Source of the DNA: Selaginella moellendorffii
Taxonomy: Eukaryota > Streptophyta > Lycopodiopsida > Selaginellales > Selaginellaceae
Direction: 5' to 3'
Assembly (NCBI RefSeq): GCF_000143415.4
Contig: NW_003314308.1
Coordinates: 1,034,654 to 1,098,653, forward strand
Length of the DNA stretch: 64,000 nucleotides
Positions within the stretch are counted from its first letter, which is position 1; each line of letters begins with the position of its first letter. Shown piece after piece: positions 21,576-32,051 of this stretch. The position numbers were made by a program, and so were the translations under genes. A model generated the notes under the pieces. The model was not told the DNA's origin. It saw only the letters and a program-made list of their open reading frames with translations, and made no database searches.

Positions 21576-24500
21576 TGTAGTGGTAATTTATATTCCTGGG
21601 ATAACAATTTATTTTTACTTAAATGAATCAAATAAAAAATTAATGTGAATTTTATATGGGTATTTATAAAGTGTAAGGAACATACTATTAATATCCAAGT
21701 AAATTCGAGGATATACTTCAATCTAACGGTTTTGATTTTTTCAGTTTTACTTCAATGCTTATTTTAAATATAAACCATTTTTGATTTGCTTATAATACTC
21801 AACAAAATATCTTTTTAGCATATCCATTCACAAATATCCTCCATTCGTTCTTTTTTCATTATAAAACATTTAAAGTTATAACACAATTACATTTGCTTGA
21901 GTTGCCACTTTGGTTTTAAAAGTTGTAACCAAGTGGTTATGGAAGTGGGTTTTTTCTTCGCAATCATTGAATGATCATTACTTCCTAATTCACTATTACT
22001 AAAGAACTTGAGCTCTTAGATTCCTATAATTCTTGGATATATTGGAGTGCAAAGTTTTGGATTTTCACACAAAGTCAATGTGAAGGTGCGATAATATATT
22101 ATGTTATTTAGATAGGGATAAAGTTCCCACAATAATCTTAATAATAAGAAATTTGTATTTCCAACTTTATCTTATTAAATTTGGTAATAAACTCCCTTTG
22201 AGAGAATTTAGAGTTGAATCATAACTATATTAATATTTTAAGAGCATATTTTTTAGAGACTTGATAATTGTCACAGCAAAACTTTGCCACTAACACAATT
22301 TAGATTATAAGGATGTATTTTAAGTTATATATGATTGCTCTAGCCTTCAAGTATTTCATGCTTTATTTCAACAAATTCTATAACTTGGTCAAATTAATGA
22401 CTTTTGCTTTTTAGACGAATTTAGAGCTAGAAGACTGAGTGAGTATAGAGTGAAATAAATTATATCAAAATTTGTGGTAACAAATTTTAGGAATAACAAC
22501 CAAAATACTCAAATAATCTATACAAAAACTAAGAAATAAAATAGACTAGTTCCTTTTATGCAAAATAAATCTTCTAATTCATGTTCTGAAGAGGATATTG
22601 TAGATTCAAACACAACCAAGACTTTTTTCCATATAAATAAGTAAGTATTGCTATGATAAATTTGAAATTTAACATATAAAAAGCATAGGACTAAAGGATT
22701 TAAATAAGTTACTTATATGATTACTTTTGCTATGTGGTCTAACCACTAGAGCAAAGCAATGCCAAAAATCTTTGCTTTTCAAAAACAAATTATAGTGCCC
22801 TTCATCTCCACTAATGTGATTGAAGTTGGAAATAAATTGCCTTTAGAAGCTGGAGACATTATCTCTATCAACATAAAGACTAAAGAGGATCTATCCTCAC
22901 GAAGTATATAAGTGCTATTGACAGTTGGTACAACTTTTATTTTTTAGCATTCTCACACATATCATGAATATCAAGATTAAAGGATTGGCATAATTTGATT
23001 GTCAGATGAAAGAAAAATATCAAGCACTAGGGAATAGAGCTCCATTTATAAATGTGAAGTTAATTAATCTTCAAGAAAGAGGCATTAAGGAGTAAAAGGT
23101 TAAGGTCATGGAATCTTTTAACAAGATAACATCTAAGAAGTGTAACTTAAAACTTCCATGCTTGATTGGAAACATGTATTAAGAATTCCCCTAAAAACAA
23201 ATAACCAACCATCTTACTTTTTTGCCATGTGTTCACATCTCTTCTGATGAAACATAAAGACTATGTATAAATGATTCTTTTATGCATAAAATCACAACTA
23301 AATTTGTTTCGTTTGAGGCCTTTTTAAACCAAAGTATCATAAATATTCATTTCATGTTAGAAGGTGTTATATTAGATATTACCTATGTCCTTACATGGGG
23401 GAACTCAAGGAAAACATATAGTGGAGACTATAAAAAGTTGTGTCACTAGGCCCAAGTGACTTTACATAACAACTAGATTGTCTAGATAGCAAATCAAGGA
23501 CATAACATATTTAGATCACCCTAGACTAAAGATAGTTATAATTGTGGTTGTTTACAAAGCCTTTAACACACTTCTTTGTAAGTAAATGAAGCTCAACTAG
23601 CTTCACTAAAACATTTGAATAGAAAGAAATATATACAAAGTGTTTATGAATGACATGATAATCCTCTAGATTCTAGCATAACAAACAAGAACACATTGAC
23701 ATTAAATAGGAGAAAAGAAACAAAATATAAACCTACTCACTGATTTCCTAGTGACTGATGCCCAACTCTTATAGAATTGTTGATGCAATCAATTTAAATA
23801 ATTAAAACCTCTAAAAGCATGATGATATAAATACTATGAGCTTTGAAAGAGGAAAAATACCTTTTCCAACCAACCACTCCTTAGTTCTTGCAAAGATCCA
23901 TCAATTTATACTTCACTTGAGAGGCAGGAAAAAATTATTTATATTTATAAACCTTAACAATCTTTTGCCTATCACCCTTGAGCCAAGGCTCATATGGCAC
24001 TCTGCCCATATTTGCTCCATCCATATCCAACACCCAGCTCATAGATCAAGAGAACAAATCAGGAAGATCAATTATCAACTAATATGAACATGGGAAATAA
24101 TGTCTTGAATTGATTTAAAGATGGATTCAGAGTTATCCTATCCCAGAAGGAAATATGTTAAAATTGTTACAATGTGAATGCTCTAGTTTCCCTCAGTTCA
24201 CATAGGTCTTCTCAATCCAGCTTCAAACCCTTGAAGGAGGCCTTGGACCCAACACTAATTTGACAATCAACCATATTAGTGATCATCGTTAATGGCAAAT
24301 ATCAATAAAATTTTTCTCATAAAAAAGATTTTAAAAAACATAATTTGAAAAGTATCAATTATCTTTTTTATTAGGAAAATTGAATAATTATATTATGTAT
24401 TAAATACTTAATATAATTTGTAAGAACCTAAATAATATATATATTATTACCAATGTGAACGTTGTCAGCTACCAAAGCTGAGGGTTTCATTATAAGAGTA

Positions 24501-25967
24501 TGAACATGAAATGAAGCAAATCTTAGCACAAACACCAAGCTACCTAAATTGGAGCACTTAGCATGAAGCAACAACAGATTTACATATGGATTGAACCAAA
24601 ACAAGAGGTTGCACACTAAATGGAATGAAGATAGAGACCTGGCAATGAAAGAACAAAAAAAAAAAAAAACAAAAAAACAAAAACAAAACTTGTAAGAGAA
24701 AGTAAATATTTTTTTATCACTTTGAGAGCAAGTTATTGTGCTTAAGGCCCCAAGACACTTCTCTTAAATGTCAAGAGTTGTTTATTTCTTAATAAAAAGA
24801 CTTTAGTCTAGCAATGAGAAAAACTAAAAGGTTTCCCTACACATGACTATCCTTTATGTTGCAGTGACTTATCTCTAAAACAAAGCATAAAATTTGGTCT
24901 ACTTAAATCAACTAAACCAACTTAAAAGACAGTGAAACTCCCTTATTATAATAATTTACTTGTAGCAATGTTTGGTTTGCTTAATAATAGTGTCATTTTT
25001 ATTTAGTATTTTTGAATAAATCAATTGATCGATAATTATAAATATGTTTATAATTTATAAATCAAGATTGATCTTATTACATATCAACCATCAGAATAAA
25101 TAAGAATATACTAGAAAGTGTATAAAATATAAAAATGTTTATAAATTATAAATATAAAATAATCTAAATAAATAACAACAGTTAAATGATAAAATATCTA
25201 AGTATATTCTAAGTATATTCACTACCTTTTAAGCAAACCAAAAAGCGTTTCGATTAGCTCGCACTCAATCCACTCCACATTTGCCATCGATCTGTACACC
25301 AAGCGTAGCCATCTGGAGACACAAAACACTGTCTCTTGGATCGCCTGCTAAACTGTTCTCCCATGGCTGTCTCAAAAAACCAGGGGAGAGTGAAGCAGCG
25401 AGGCTGGCAATGAAAGAGAAGACAAGGATTGAAAGGCATGGTCACTAAGTCAAGACCCCTAGGTGAACCCATCCCTACAGCCATCACTGAGGAGGAGCAT
25501 CCACAGAAAGAAAAGAAAGAATGAATCCAGGATTTCCACCTGATGCTCACCAAATGGGCAAAGAAGCCATGCACGGGAGAATGCTGTCCTAGAAGGAACA
25601 CTCGCAACCTAACTGCCCAAAAGATTTACGGCAAGGGGCTGCCTTGTTCACAATTCTCGAGGAGCAGCGGCATGAAACTTCACGACAGAGGAGGAGCTGT
25701 GGTTAAAAAGAAGATTTATCCCTCGCAAGTTTTCCAGGAGCAAAGGGAAAAATCGGCCACGCCCAAACATCACAAAAAAATTTCCAAGAGCACACAAAGG
25801 AAAACAATTTTTACCCAGTTCCCTCCCATCCAATTGGCCAGCCCAAGCTGTGCTGCCCTCAAACATCGTAATCCGAAGCTCCCCCAGGCCTGAGATCGGA
25901 CGGCTGCGGCAGGTTGGGAAACTGCTTCTGGATGGATAATTACTTTACTAATTGATTTAACTGGTTA
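21576..25967. other. AT-rich gene-poor stretch
   Basis: 4.4 kb with no supported gene. 24655-24690 is an A-rich simple repeat. From about 25250 the composition rises and a 117-codon minus-strand open frame (25607-25254) appears, but it has no recognisable motif and I do not call it. Confidence 0.5.
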
Positions 25968-28900
25968 TTAGCTCCTGTGGAGCTTGGCGATCAAAGCATA
26001 AGCAAAAGCATCGTCCTGGCCTTTAGCCACGAGCCTCTCAAACACCACATCTCCCACTTCCACATTCTTCCATCTCTCACAACCAGCAAGAAGGATCCTC
26101 CAAGTGATTGCATCGCCATCCTCACTCAAAGCCAACGAGCTCGCAAGCTCCACAGCAGCCTCCATCGCCTCGGAGTCGGCCCTCGCCAACATATCAATCA
26201 CGCAGTGGACGTGCTCCACGCCCCAGCAGCTCATGGAATCGAAGAACCTCTTGCCTTGCTCCACACGGCCACAGTGATTGTAGGCCGTCAAGAGGCACAG
26301 GCAAGTGATTCCATCGGCTGGGAATCCCTCCTCCCGCATCTTTCCAAAGCTTTCAAGCACCTGTCCGATCTCTCCCACCCGGCTGTAAGCTCCCAGCAGC
26401 GAGTTCCAAGCCGCAGTGCTCCTGGCCGCCATGGAATCAAAGACGTGCTGGCTGCTGGAGGAGCTCCCGCATTTACCATACATGTCCACCAGCGAGCTCG
26501 TCACGGCACCATCGCTCTCCAGCCCGGCTCTACACGCCTGGGAGTGAGCTCTCCTTCCAAGCTCCACGTCCACCAGGCTCCCACACGACTTGAGCGCTGC
26601 TGTGAGGCTTGCGGCGTCCACTGCGAATCCACCGCGAGCAAACAGCTCCAGAGCCAGCGCCTCGTCGCCATTCTCGGAGCACCCCAGTATCAGCGACGTC
26701 CACGACACGACGCTGTGGCGAGCCATCCTGTCGAAAGCTTGCCGAGAATCCACCAGGCTTCCACACTTTGCGTACATGTCCACCAGACTGTTGCCGAGTG
26801 AAAGCTCCCGGTCCCACGAAACCCCGTCGGCGATCATACGAGCGTGAACCGCCATGCCACCTTCCAGAGCCTCGGCCTTGATCACTCTCCTTCCATTCAC
26901 CACTCTCGGCTCTCCCTTGATCGCTAGCCTCGTGGAAGCCTTCAAAGCCGCTAGATACGTGAGACAGTCGAGGCTGGCTTGCGCTGGGAGTTGCTTGAAC
27001 AGCTCCAAGGCCGAGTCTGGCTTGTCGTTTTCCGTGTAGCCGAGCATCAGCGCGTTGCAAAGTCCAGCGTCGAAGCAAGGCACCCTGTCAAAGATCTGCT
27101 GAGCGTCCTCCGTGCTGCCACACTTGGAGTAAAACTCCACCAGCGTGCCCGCCAAGTAGATATCACCGAGCTTCTTCCCTGTCTGCCGGTGTAAGGCTCT
27201 GCCTTTTTCTAGCGAGCTCGTCTTCAACCCCTCTGGATTCTTCTCTTCGTTCGCAGCAAGGCGAGACCAGGCCTTGAGCGCAGCAACGTAGCTCTGAGCA
27301 TCGGGTGTGAAGCCACCTTGCGTTTGCATGCGAGCAAACACGTCCAGAGTCAGGTCCGCCTCTCGGTTGGCGACACACCCGAGCATGAGCTTGTTCCAGG
27401 ACTGTAGATTGCGAGCAGGAATCACTTCAAACACCCTGTGTGCGCTGGCCAAGCTCCCGCACTTCGAGTACATATCGATCAGGCCGTTTGCCACCAAAGT
27501 ATCCTGGTCGCATCCACTGGCTTTCGCCAGGGAATGGATGGCAACTCCCATATCCAAAGCCCCGACTTTCACGACCGCTCCATCTGATTCAACTGCCTCC
27601 TCCTTTGCTGCTAGAGCACAGCATGCGTTGAGCGCCTGTATAAAAGCTGGAGAGTTTCTCCTGCCTCGTTCTTCTCCTCCTTGCTGCATCCGGAAAAACA
27701 TTGCCAGCGCCGCTTCTGCCTCCCCGTTTTCAACGTGAGCAGATAACAGTCCAGTCCACGAGACGATATCCGGGGACTGCATCCTCTCAAAAACCTTGCG
27801 AGAATCCACCGGGCTCCCACACTTGCCATACATGGTAATGAGGACGCTGGCCACGAAAACATCGGTGTCACATCCACTTCTCGCGGCCCTGGAGTGAACA
27901 GCCATTCCCTTGTCGAGTGCACGTAGCTTGACAAGCTTCCCAGAGACGTCCACGCCTTGCTCCTTCACTGCCAAGCCTGTGCAAGCCTTTGCTGCCGCAG
28001 CATAAGTCTGTGCGTCCGGCTCGATTTCCATGCGAGAGAGAAGCTCCAGCGCTCGTCCTTCCTGTCCACTTTCGGTATAGGCCATCAGCAACGCTGTCCA
28101 AGACACGATATCACGGGCTGGCATGCTGTCGAAGACCCCCTGGGCGTCTTCCACACTCCCACACTTCGCGTACATATCAACCAGAGCGTTCAAGGCGAAG
28201 TCGTCAAGCTCGCAAGCCCGTGTTACCGCTTCCAAGTGAAGAGCCCTGCCTTTCTCCAGAGTCAACCACCTTCCACTAAGAGAGTCTCCATTCTTCACTG
28301 CCAGACTACCGCAAGCCTTGAACACTGCTCCGAAAGTCCGTGCCTCTGGCTTGCAACTTCCAGTCTCGATCATCCACTGGAACAAGTCTAGAGCTTGATC
28401 TTGGTCGCCAACTTCCACGTATCCCAGCAGCAGTGAGTTCCAGGACACGATGCTGTGGCAAGGCATCCTCTCGAAAACCCGTCGTGCATCGGGCATGCTC
28501 CCACACCTCGCATAGGAATCCACCAGAGTGTTGAAGACGATGACGTTGAGAGAGCAGTAGGCACCTAGAAGAGCCTTGGAGTGGACGCTCTTCACATTTT
28601 CTAGAGCTCTCGCCTTGACGAACTTGCCATTTCCATGGATGCTTGGAGTGGACTCTTCCCTGGCGGCGATGCTGGAGCATGCCTTGAGCGCAGCTACAAA
28701 GGACCGGCCATCGAAAGCGCGGCCCTGGCCATGGAGCCGCGAGAAGAAATCGTCGAGAACCAGCTCACCTTGCCCATTCTCGGCATAGCCGAGCATCAAG
28801 GAATTCCAGGACGCGGTGTCGTGGCAGGGCAGCCTGTCGAAGACGGATCGAGCGTCGGCCGTGCTCCCACACCTCGCGTACATCGTGATGAGGCTGCTCG

Positions 28901-29216
28901 CCACGAAAATGTCGAGCGCCTGGCCGCTCTCGACGGCCGCAGCGTGGATCTTCTTCCCGGCACTCAAATCTCTCGCGGCGCCGCATTCTTTCAGCGCGGC
29001 AAGGAATCTTTGTCGCGACAGCGCTGGATGAAGAACCCTAAAATCTGGCAAGATTTGTCGATGAGGTTCTAGGGCTCCTCGATGGCTCTCGTCGCTCGAA
29101 GAGCCTTGCGATTGCGCAGCTATTCCAGATCCTTGTCTCGTCTCGCAGCGCCCGCGTTGGAGCAGCATTGCGAGCAATCTCGCAGAGCGACGATTGCCGG
29201 GAATTCCTGGCGGCAT
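25968..29216 (-). CDS. Large PLS-type pentatricopeptide repeat protein
   Basis: Single exon, 1082 residues. From about residue 60 it is a continuous array of PLS repeats with the hallmarks LITMYARCGS, VFDRLPCHDTASWNSL, LVDMYAKCGS and VSWTALLMAY, repeated roughly every 100-110 residues. The tail (SLLGAYSRVGEIGQVLESF ... ITWRILLAGCERW) resembles the start of an E domain, but there is no DYW deaminase. PPR proteins of this class bind organellar RNA one base per repeat, often to guide C-to-U editing; an editing role here would need a deaminase supplied in trans. The start at 29216 lies inside the 5' coding exon of the divergent gene at 29082, so the two overlap by 135 bp. A downstream ATG at 29168 would not remove the overlap. 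Confidence 0.9.
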   Translation of the reverse strand: MPPGIPGNRRSARLLAMLLQRGRCETRQGSGIAAQSQGSSSDESHRGALEPHRQILPDFRVLHPALSRQRFLAALKECGAARDLSAGKKIHAAAVESGQALDIFVASSLITMYARCGSTADARSVFDRLPCHDTASWNSLMLGYAENGQGELVLDDFFSRLHGQGRAFDGRSFVAALKACSSIAAREESTPSIHGNGKFVKARALENVKSVHSKALLGAYCSLNVIVFNTLVDSYARCGSMPDARRVFERMPCHSIVSWNSLLLGYVEVGDQDQALDLFQWMIETGSCKPEARTFGAVFKACGSLAVKNGDSLSGRWLTLEKGRALHLEAVTRACELDDFALNALVDMYAKCGSVEDAQGVFDSMPARDIVSWTALLMAYTESGQEGRALELLSRMEIEPDAQTYAAAAKACTGLAVKEQGVDVSGKLVKLRALDKGMAVHSRAARSGCDTDVFVASVLITMYGKCGSPVDSRKVFERMQSPDIVSWTGLLSAHVENGEAEAALAMFFRMQQGGEERGRRNSPAFIQALNACCALAAKEEAVESDGAVVKVGALDMGVAIHSLAKASGCDQDTLVANGLIDMYSKCGSLASAHRVFEVIPARNLQSWNKLMLGCVANREADLTLDVFARMQTQGGFTPDAQSYVAALKAWSRLAANEEKNPEGLKTSSLEKGRALHRQTGKKLGDIYLAGTLVEFYSKCGSTEDAQQIFDRVPCFDAGLCNALMLGYTENDKPDSALELFKQLPAQASLDCLTYLAALKASTRLAIKGEPRVVNGRRVIKAEALEGGMAVHARMIADGVSWDRELSLGNSLVDMYAKCGSLVDSRQAFDRMARHSVVSWTSLILGCSENGDEALALELFARGGFAVDAASLTAALKSCGSLVDVELGRRAHSQACRAGLESDGAVTSSLVDMYGKCGSSSSSQHVFDSMAARSTAAWNSLLGAYSRVGEIGQVLESFGKMREEGFPADGITCLCLLTAYNHCGRVEQGKRFFDSMSCWGVEHVHCVIDMLARADSEAMEAAVELASSLALSEDGDAITWRILLAGCERWKNVEVGDVVFERLVAKGQDDAFAYALIAKLHRS

Positions 29217-30771
29217 TCCGAGAGGAGAGCTCTTCTTCTTCTTCCCCCTTTCCCTTCCAGAGGATTCAGGCGTGTGAGATTTCGGCTCGTGAAGGCCGAC
29301 AAGGACGATCCGGAAGAGGAGGAACCGGATGGGATTGCGGAGGAGGATGATTTCGCGGATACCATCGATCTCACGCTCGTCCAGAAGCGCCAGGCCGAGA
29401 GGCTTTGGAACGAGCTTCTGCCACTCACGATTCCCAGCGTTGGACCCGTGGTGAAGCTCACGATTGGAGAGGACCGGAAGATCGGGCTTCCAGGAATCTT
29501 ATACGTCGTTGGAAAGCTTCGAACGTTCCGACGTTCTAAGCAAGCACTCTCGGTAAGTTCGCTTCTATCTTTCCTTCCATCTTTTCTTCTAATGCGATCG
29601 ATGGTTTCTTTCTTCGATCGATCGGCAGATTCTCGACTGGCTCGCGGAAGAAAAACCATTCGGGGAATTCGACGAGAGTCTCTACAAGCTGCACATATCG
29701 ATCGCGTTCGAGGTGAACTCAGTCCACAAAGCCGAGAAGATTTTCGAGAGCGTACCGAAAGAGCTCCAGCTCCAGGAGAAGTTGCTTGGTGCCATGGCCG
29801 CTGGCTATGCCTCCGCGCACAGGATGGACAAGGTGGAAGAGATCTTGCTCCAGTGCAATCTCTCCGCCATGGAACCTTACACTGCACTGATCAAACTCTA
29901 CTTTAGAGTCGCTCTCTACGACAAAGCAGCGAGTCTCTACAAACGGATCAAAGCGGCAAAGCTCGAGCCAGACCTGGCAGCCTTCGCGGCACTGCTGCGA
30001 GAGAAGTCCAGCTTGGAGAGCTTGAAGCCGAGAGAGCTGGAAGAGGACGCCGAGGTGGCTCTCCACCATGCAGGAGCTTACGAGGAGGAATTGACGATCA
30101 AAGCCCCGGTTGCAAGCCAAGCGATGGTGGTCTCTGGCTACCTTGGAAAAGCGGCACAAGTTAGCAAGTTGTGGAAACATATCAAGCAAGAGAAGAGCTC
30201 GTCCATACCAGCGGTGTGCTACTTGAACGCGATCGAAGCGTTTGGAGCAGCAGGCAAGGTCCGATCGGCTGAGAAGGTGGCCGACGAGATGGAGATGGCG
30301 AAGTCCAAGTACGTAGAGCTCTCGGCAGCTATGATCCGCGTCTACTCGAGGAACCAAATGGCGGACAAGGCCGAGGCCGTCATCGATGACTTGCGTGCCA
30401 ACGGCGTGTGGAACTTGTTCCGGCCTCACGCCGAGCTCATCACCGGTTACCTCGACAGCAACCAGCCCGACCAAGCGATGAAAGCTCTCAAGGTGGCACT
30501 TCTCGTCAAGCTGATGAAGCCAACGTACGCCGTGATCCTGAAAATGCTGCCCGTCTTTGAGAGGCTTCGCGATGCCGAGGGTGCCGAGGACATGGTGATG
30601 AGGTACAAAGGCGCCACGGACCTCCGGATGTACAAGGGATTGCTCAGGATCTACGTGAGTGCCAAGGTGAAGCCCCTGGAAGAGATAGAAGCCCGGCTCA
30701 TGCTGAAGAAGATCCCTCTCGACGAGGAGACTCGCGAGCTGCTGACGAAGCTGAGAGGAGTCATCGGTTGA
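29082..30771 (+). CDS. P-class PPR protein (family with conserved intron)
   Basis: Exons 29082-29552 and 29629-30771 give 537 residues. The N-terminus (MALVARRALRLRSYSRSLSR) is arginine/serine rich, as expected for a mitochondrial or plastid presequence, and an acidic linker follows. The intron lies in phase 0 immediately before ILDWLAEEKP. The second exon is an array of degenerate P-type repeats (VHKAEKIFESVP, MDKVEEILLQC, VRSAEKVADEME, MADKAEAVIDDL) with no E or DYW tail. Predicted to bind organellar RNA, affecting stability or translation. Its C-terminal 100 codons are duplicated at 31848-32045. Confidence 0.88.
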
Positions 30772-30903
30772 GATTCACTGCGCAGCAGCCTCGGCTCGGA
30801 ACGAGCGAAAACATCAGACAACGAGCAAGCCCGACTGCTTCCGGTAGCTCTCTTAAGCCTGGTGAGCCGCTCGCTCTCCACTAGCTGACTCTGGACTCTC
30901 CCA

Positions 30904-31515
30904 GGTGGCTTCACACCCGATGCTTAAAGCTACGTCGCTGCGCTCAAGGCCTGGTCTCGCCTAGCTGCGAATGAACAGAAGCATCGGGTGTGAAGGCGAG
31001 CTCACTAGAGAACGGCAGAGCTTTACACGGGCAGGCAGGGAAGAAACTCGGTGATATCTACTTGGCGGGCACGCTGGTGAATTTTTACTCCAAGTGTGGC
31101 AGGGTGCCTTGCTTCGACGCTGGACTTTGCAACACGCTGCTACTCGGCTACACAGAGAACGACAAGCCAGACTCGGCCTTGGAACTGTTCAAGCAACCCC
31201 CAGCGCAAGCCAGCCTCGACTGCCTCACTTATCTAGCTGCTGTGACGGCTTCCAGGAGGATAGCGGAGCCGAGAGTGGTGAATGGAAGAAGACCACTCAA
31301 GGCCCGACGCTCGCCGACGGGGTTTCATGGGACCGGGACGTGTGGAAGCCCGGTGGATTCTCGGCAAGCTTTCGGCAGGATGGCTCGGCACAGCGTCATG
31401 TCGTGGACGTCGCTGATGCTGCGATGCTCCGAGAATGGCGACGCGGAGCTGGCTCTGGAGCTGTTTTCTCGCGGTGGATTCACAGTGGACGCTGCAAGCC
31501 TCACCGCGGCTTAGA
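30904..31515 (+). pseudogene. Inverted partial copy of the large PLS PPR gene
   Basis: Open for 174 codons (30990-31514) but clearly a fragment: KKLGDIYLAGTLV.FYSKCG, VPCFDAGLCN, GYTENDKPDSALELF and RMARHSV.SWTSL match residues about 660-870 of the protein encoded at 25968-29216. It lacks internal pieces, including the TEDAQQIFD segment and the VHARMIADG repeat. It has no start context and ends in a stop after DAASLTAA. Confidence 0.85.
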
Positions 31516-31847
31516 TGCGCATTAGATACAGCTTCTACGTGGTTTATAAGGTTACCGTTTTCGACGTCTCTAGAGTTTCGACGTGAAACTGGCACGTCCC
31601 ACAGAGGCATGACAAATTTGACCAGCAAAGCGCTCGTTGAGTGCCATCTTCGGATTTGCGGACTTCACCAAATGGTGATAGCTGAGACTATCACGGTCAC
31701 GCTGATTACGTAGCGGCTTACAACAGTTTACTCGAGGCGCCTCAGGTCCTCTTCCAGTCCTCTCACCATTTGTGTTGCTGATTTGTTTGTAGAGGCTTGC
31801 AGAGTTTGATATCGCAAGCAACCAGCACGATATCAAACTAGAGCGAT

Positions 31848-32045
31848 GAAAGCTCTCAAGGTGGCACAAGCCAACTTATGCAACGATCCTGAAAATGCTG
31901 CTCGTCTTGGAGAGGCTTCGCGAATGGGGATGGCGTCACGGACCTCCCAATGTACAAGGGACTGCTCAGGATCAACGTGAGCAGCAGGTTCTCGACGAGG
32001 AGACTCGCGAGCTGCTGACGAAGCTGAGGGGAGTCAGGTGGTCGA
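31848..32045 (+). pseudogene. Copy of the 3' end of the P-class PPR gene at 29082
   Basis: Matches 30475-30770 (MKALKVAL, PTYA.ILKML, VLERLR, DEETRELLTKLRGV) with small deletions that break the frame. Confidence 0.8.
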
Positions 32046-32051
32046 GTCGAT

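Larger units (their letters stand above)
30772..32051. pseudogene. Patchwork of PPR gene fragments
   Basis: No intact gene. From left to right there are: 30778-30900, a copy of the 3' end and flank of the PPR gene at 32052; 30904-31515, an inverted, deleted copy of 26600-27310; 31625-31735, scraps resembling 34060-34130 and 33890-33910 of the gene at 33729; and 31848-32045, a copy of 30475-30770. The outer fragments repeat the junction between the convergent PPR genes, so at least one tandem duplication of that junction occurred, followed by further insertions and deletions. Confidence 0.75.

Noticed and set aside
24655-24695. Poly(A) tail of a retrogene
   Set aside because: An A-rich simple repeat with no preceding coding sequence and no target duplication seen.
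25254-25893. A gene on either strand before the large PPR gene
   Set aside because: Overlapping 116-117 codon frames on both strands with no motif, splice signals or homologous neighbour.
26108-28986. Many open frames opposite the large PPR genes
   Set aside because: Antisense shadows of GC-rich repeat genes without family motifs, starts or splice logic.
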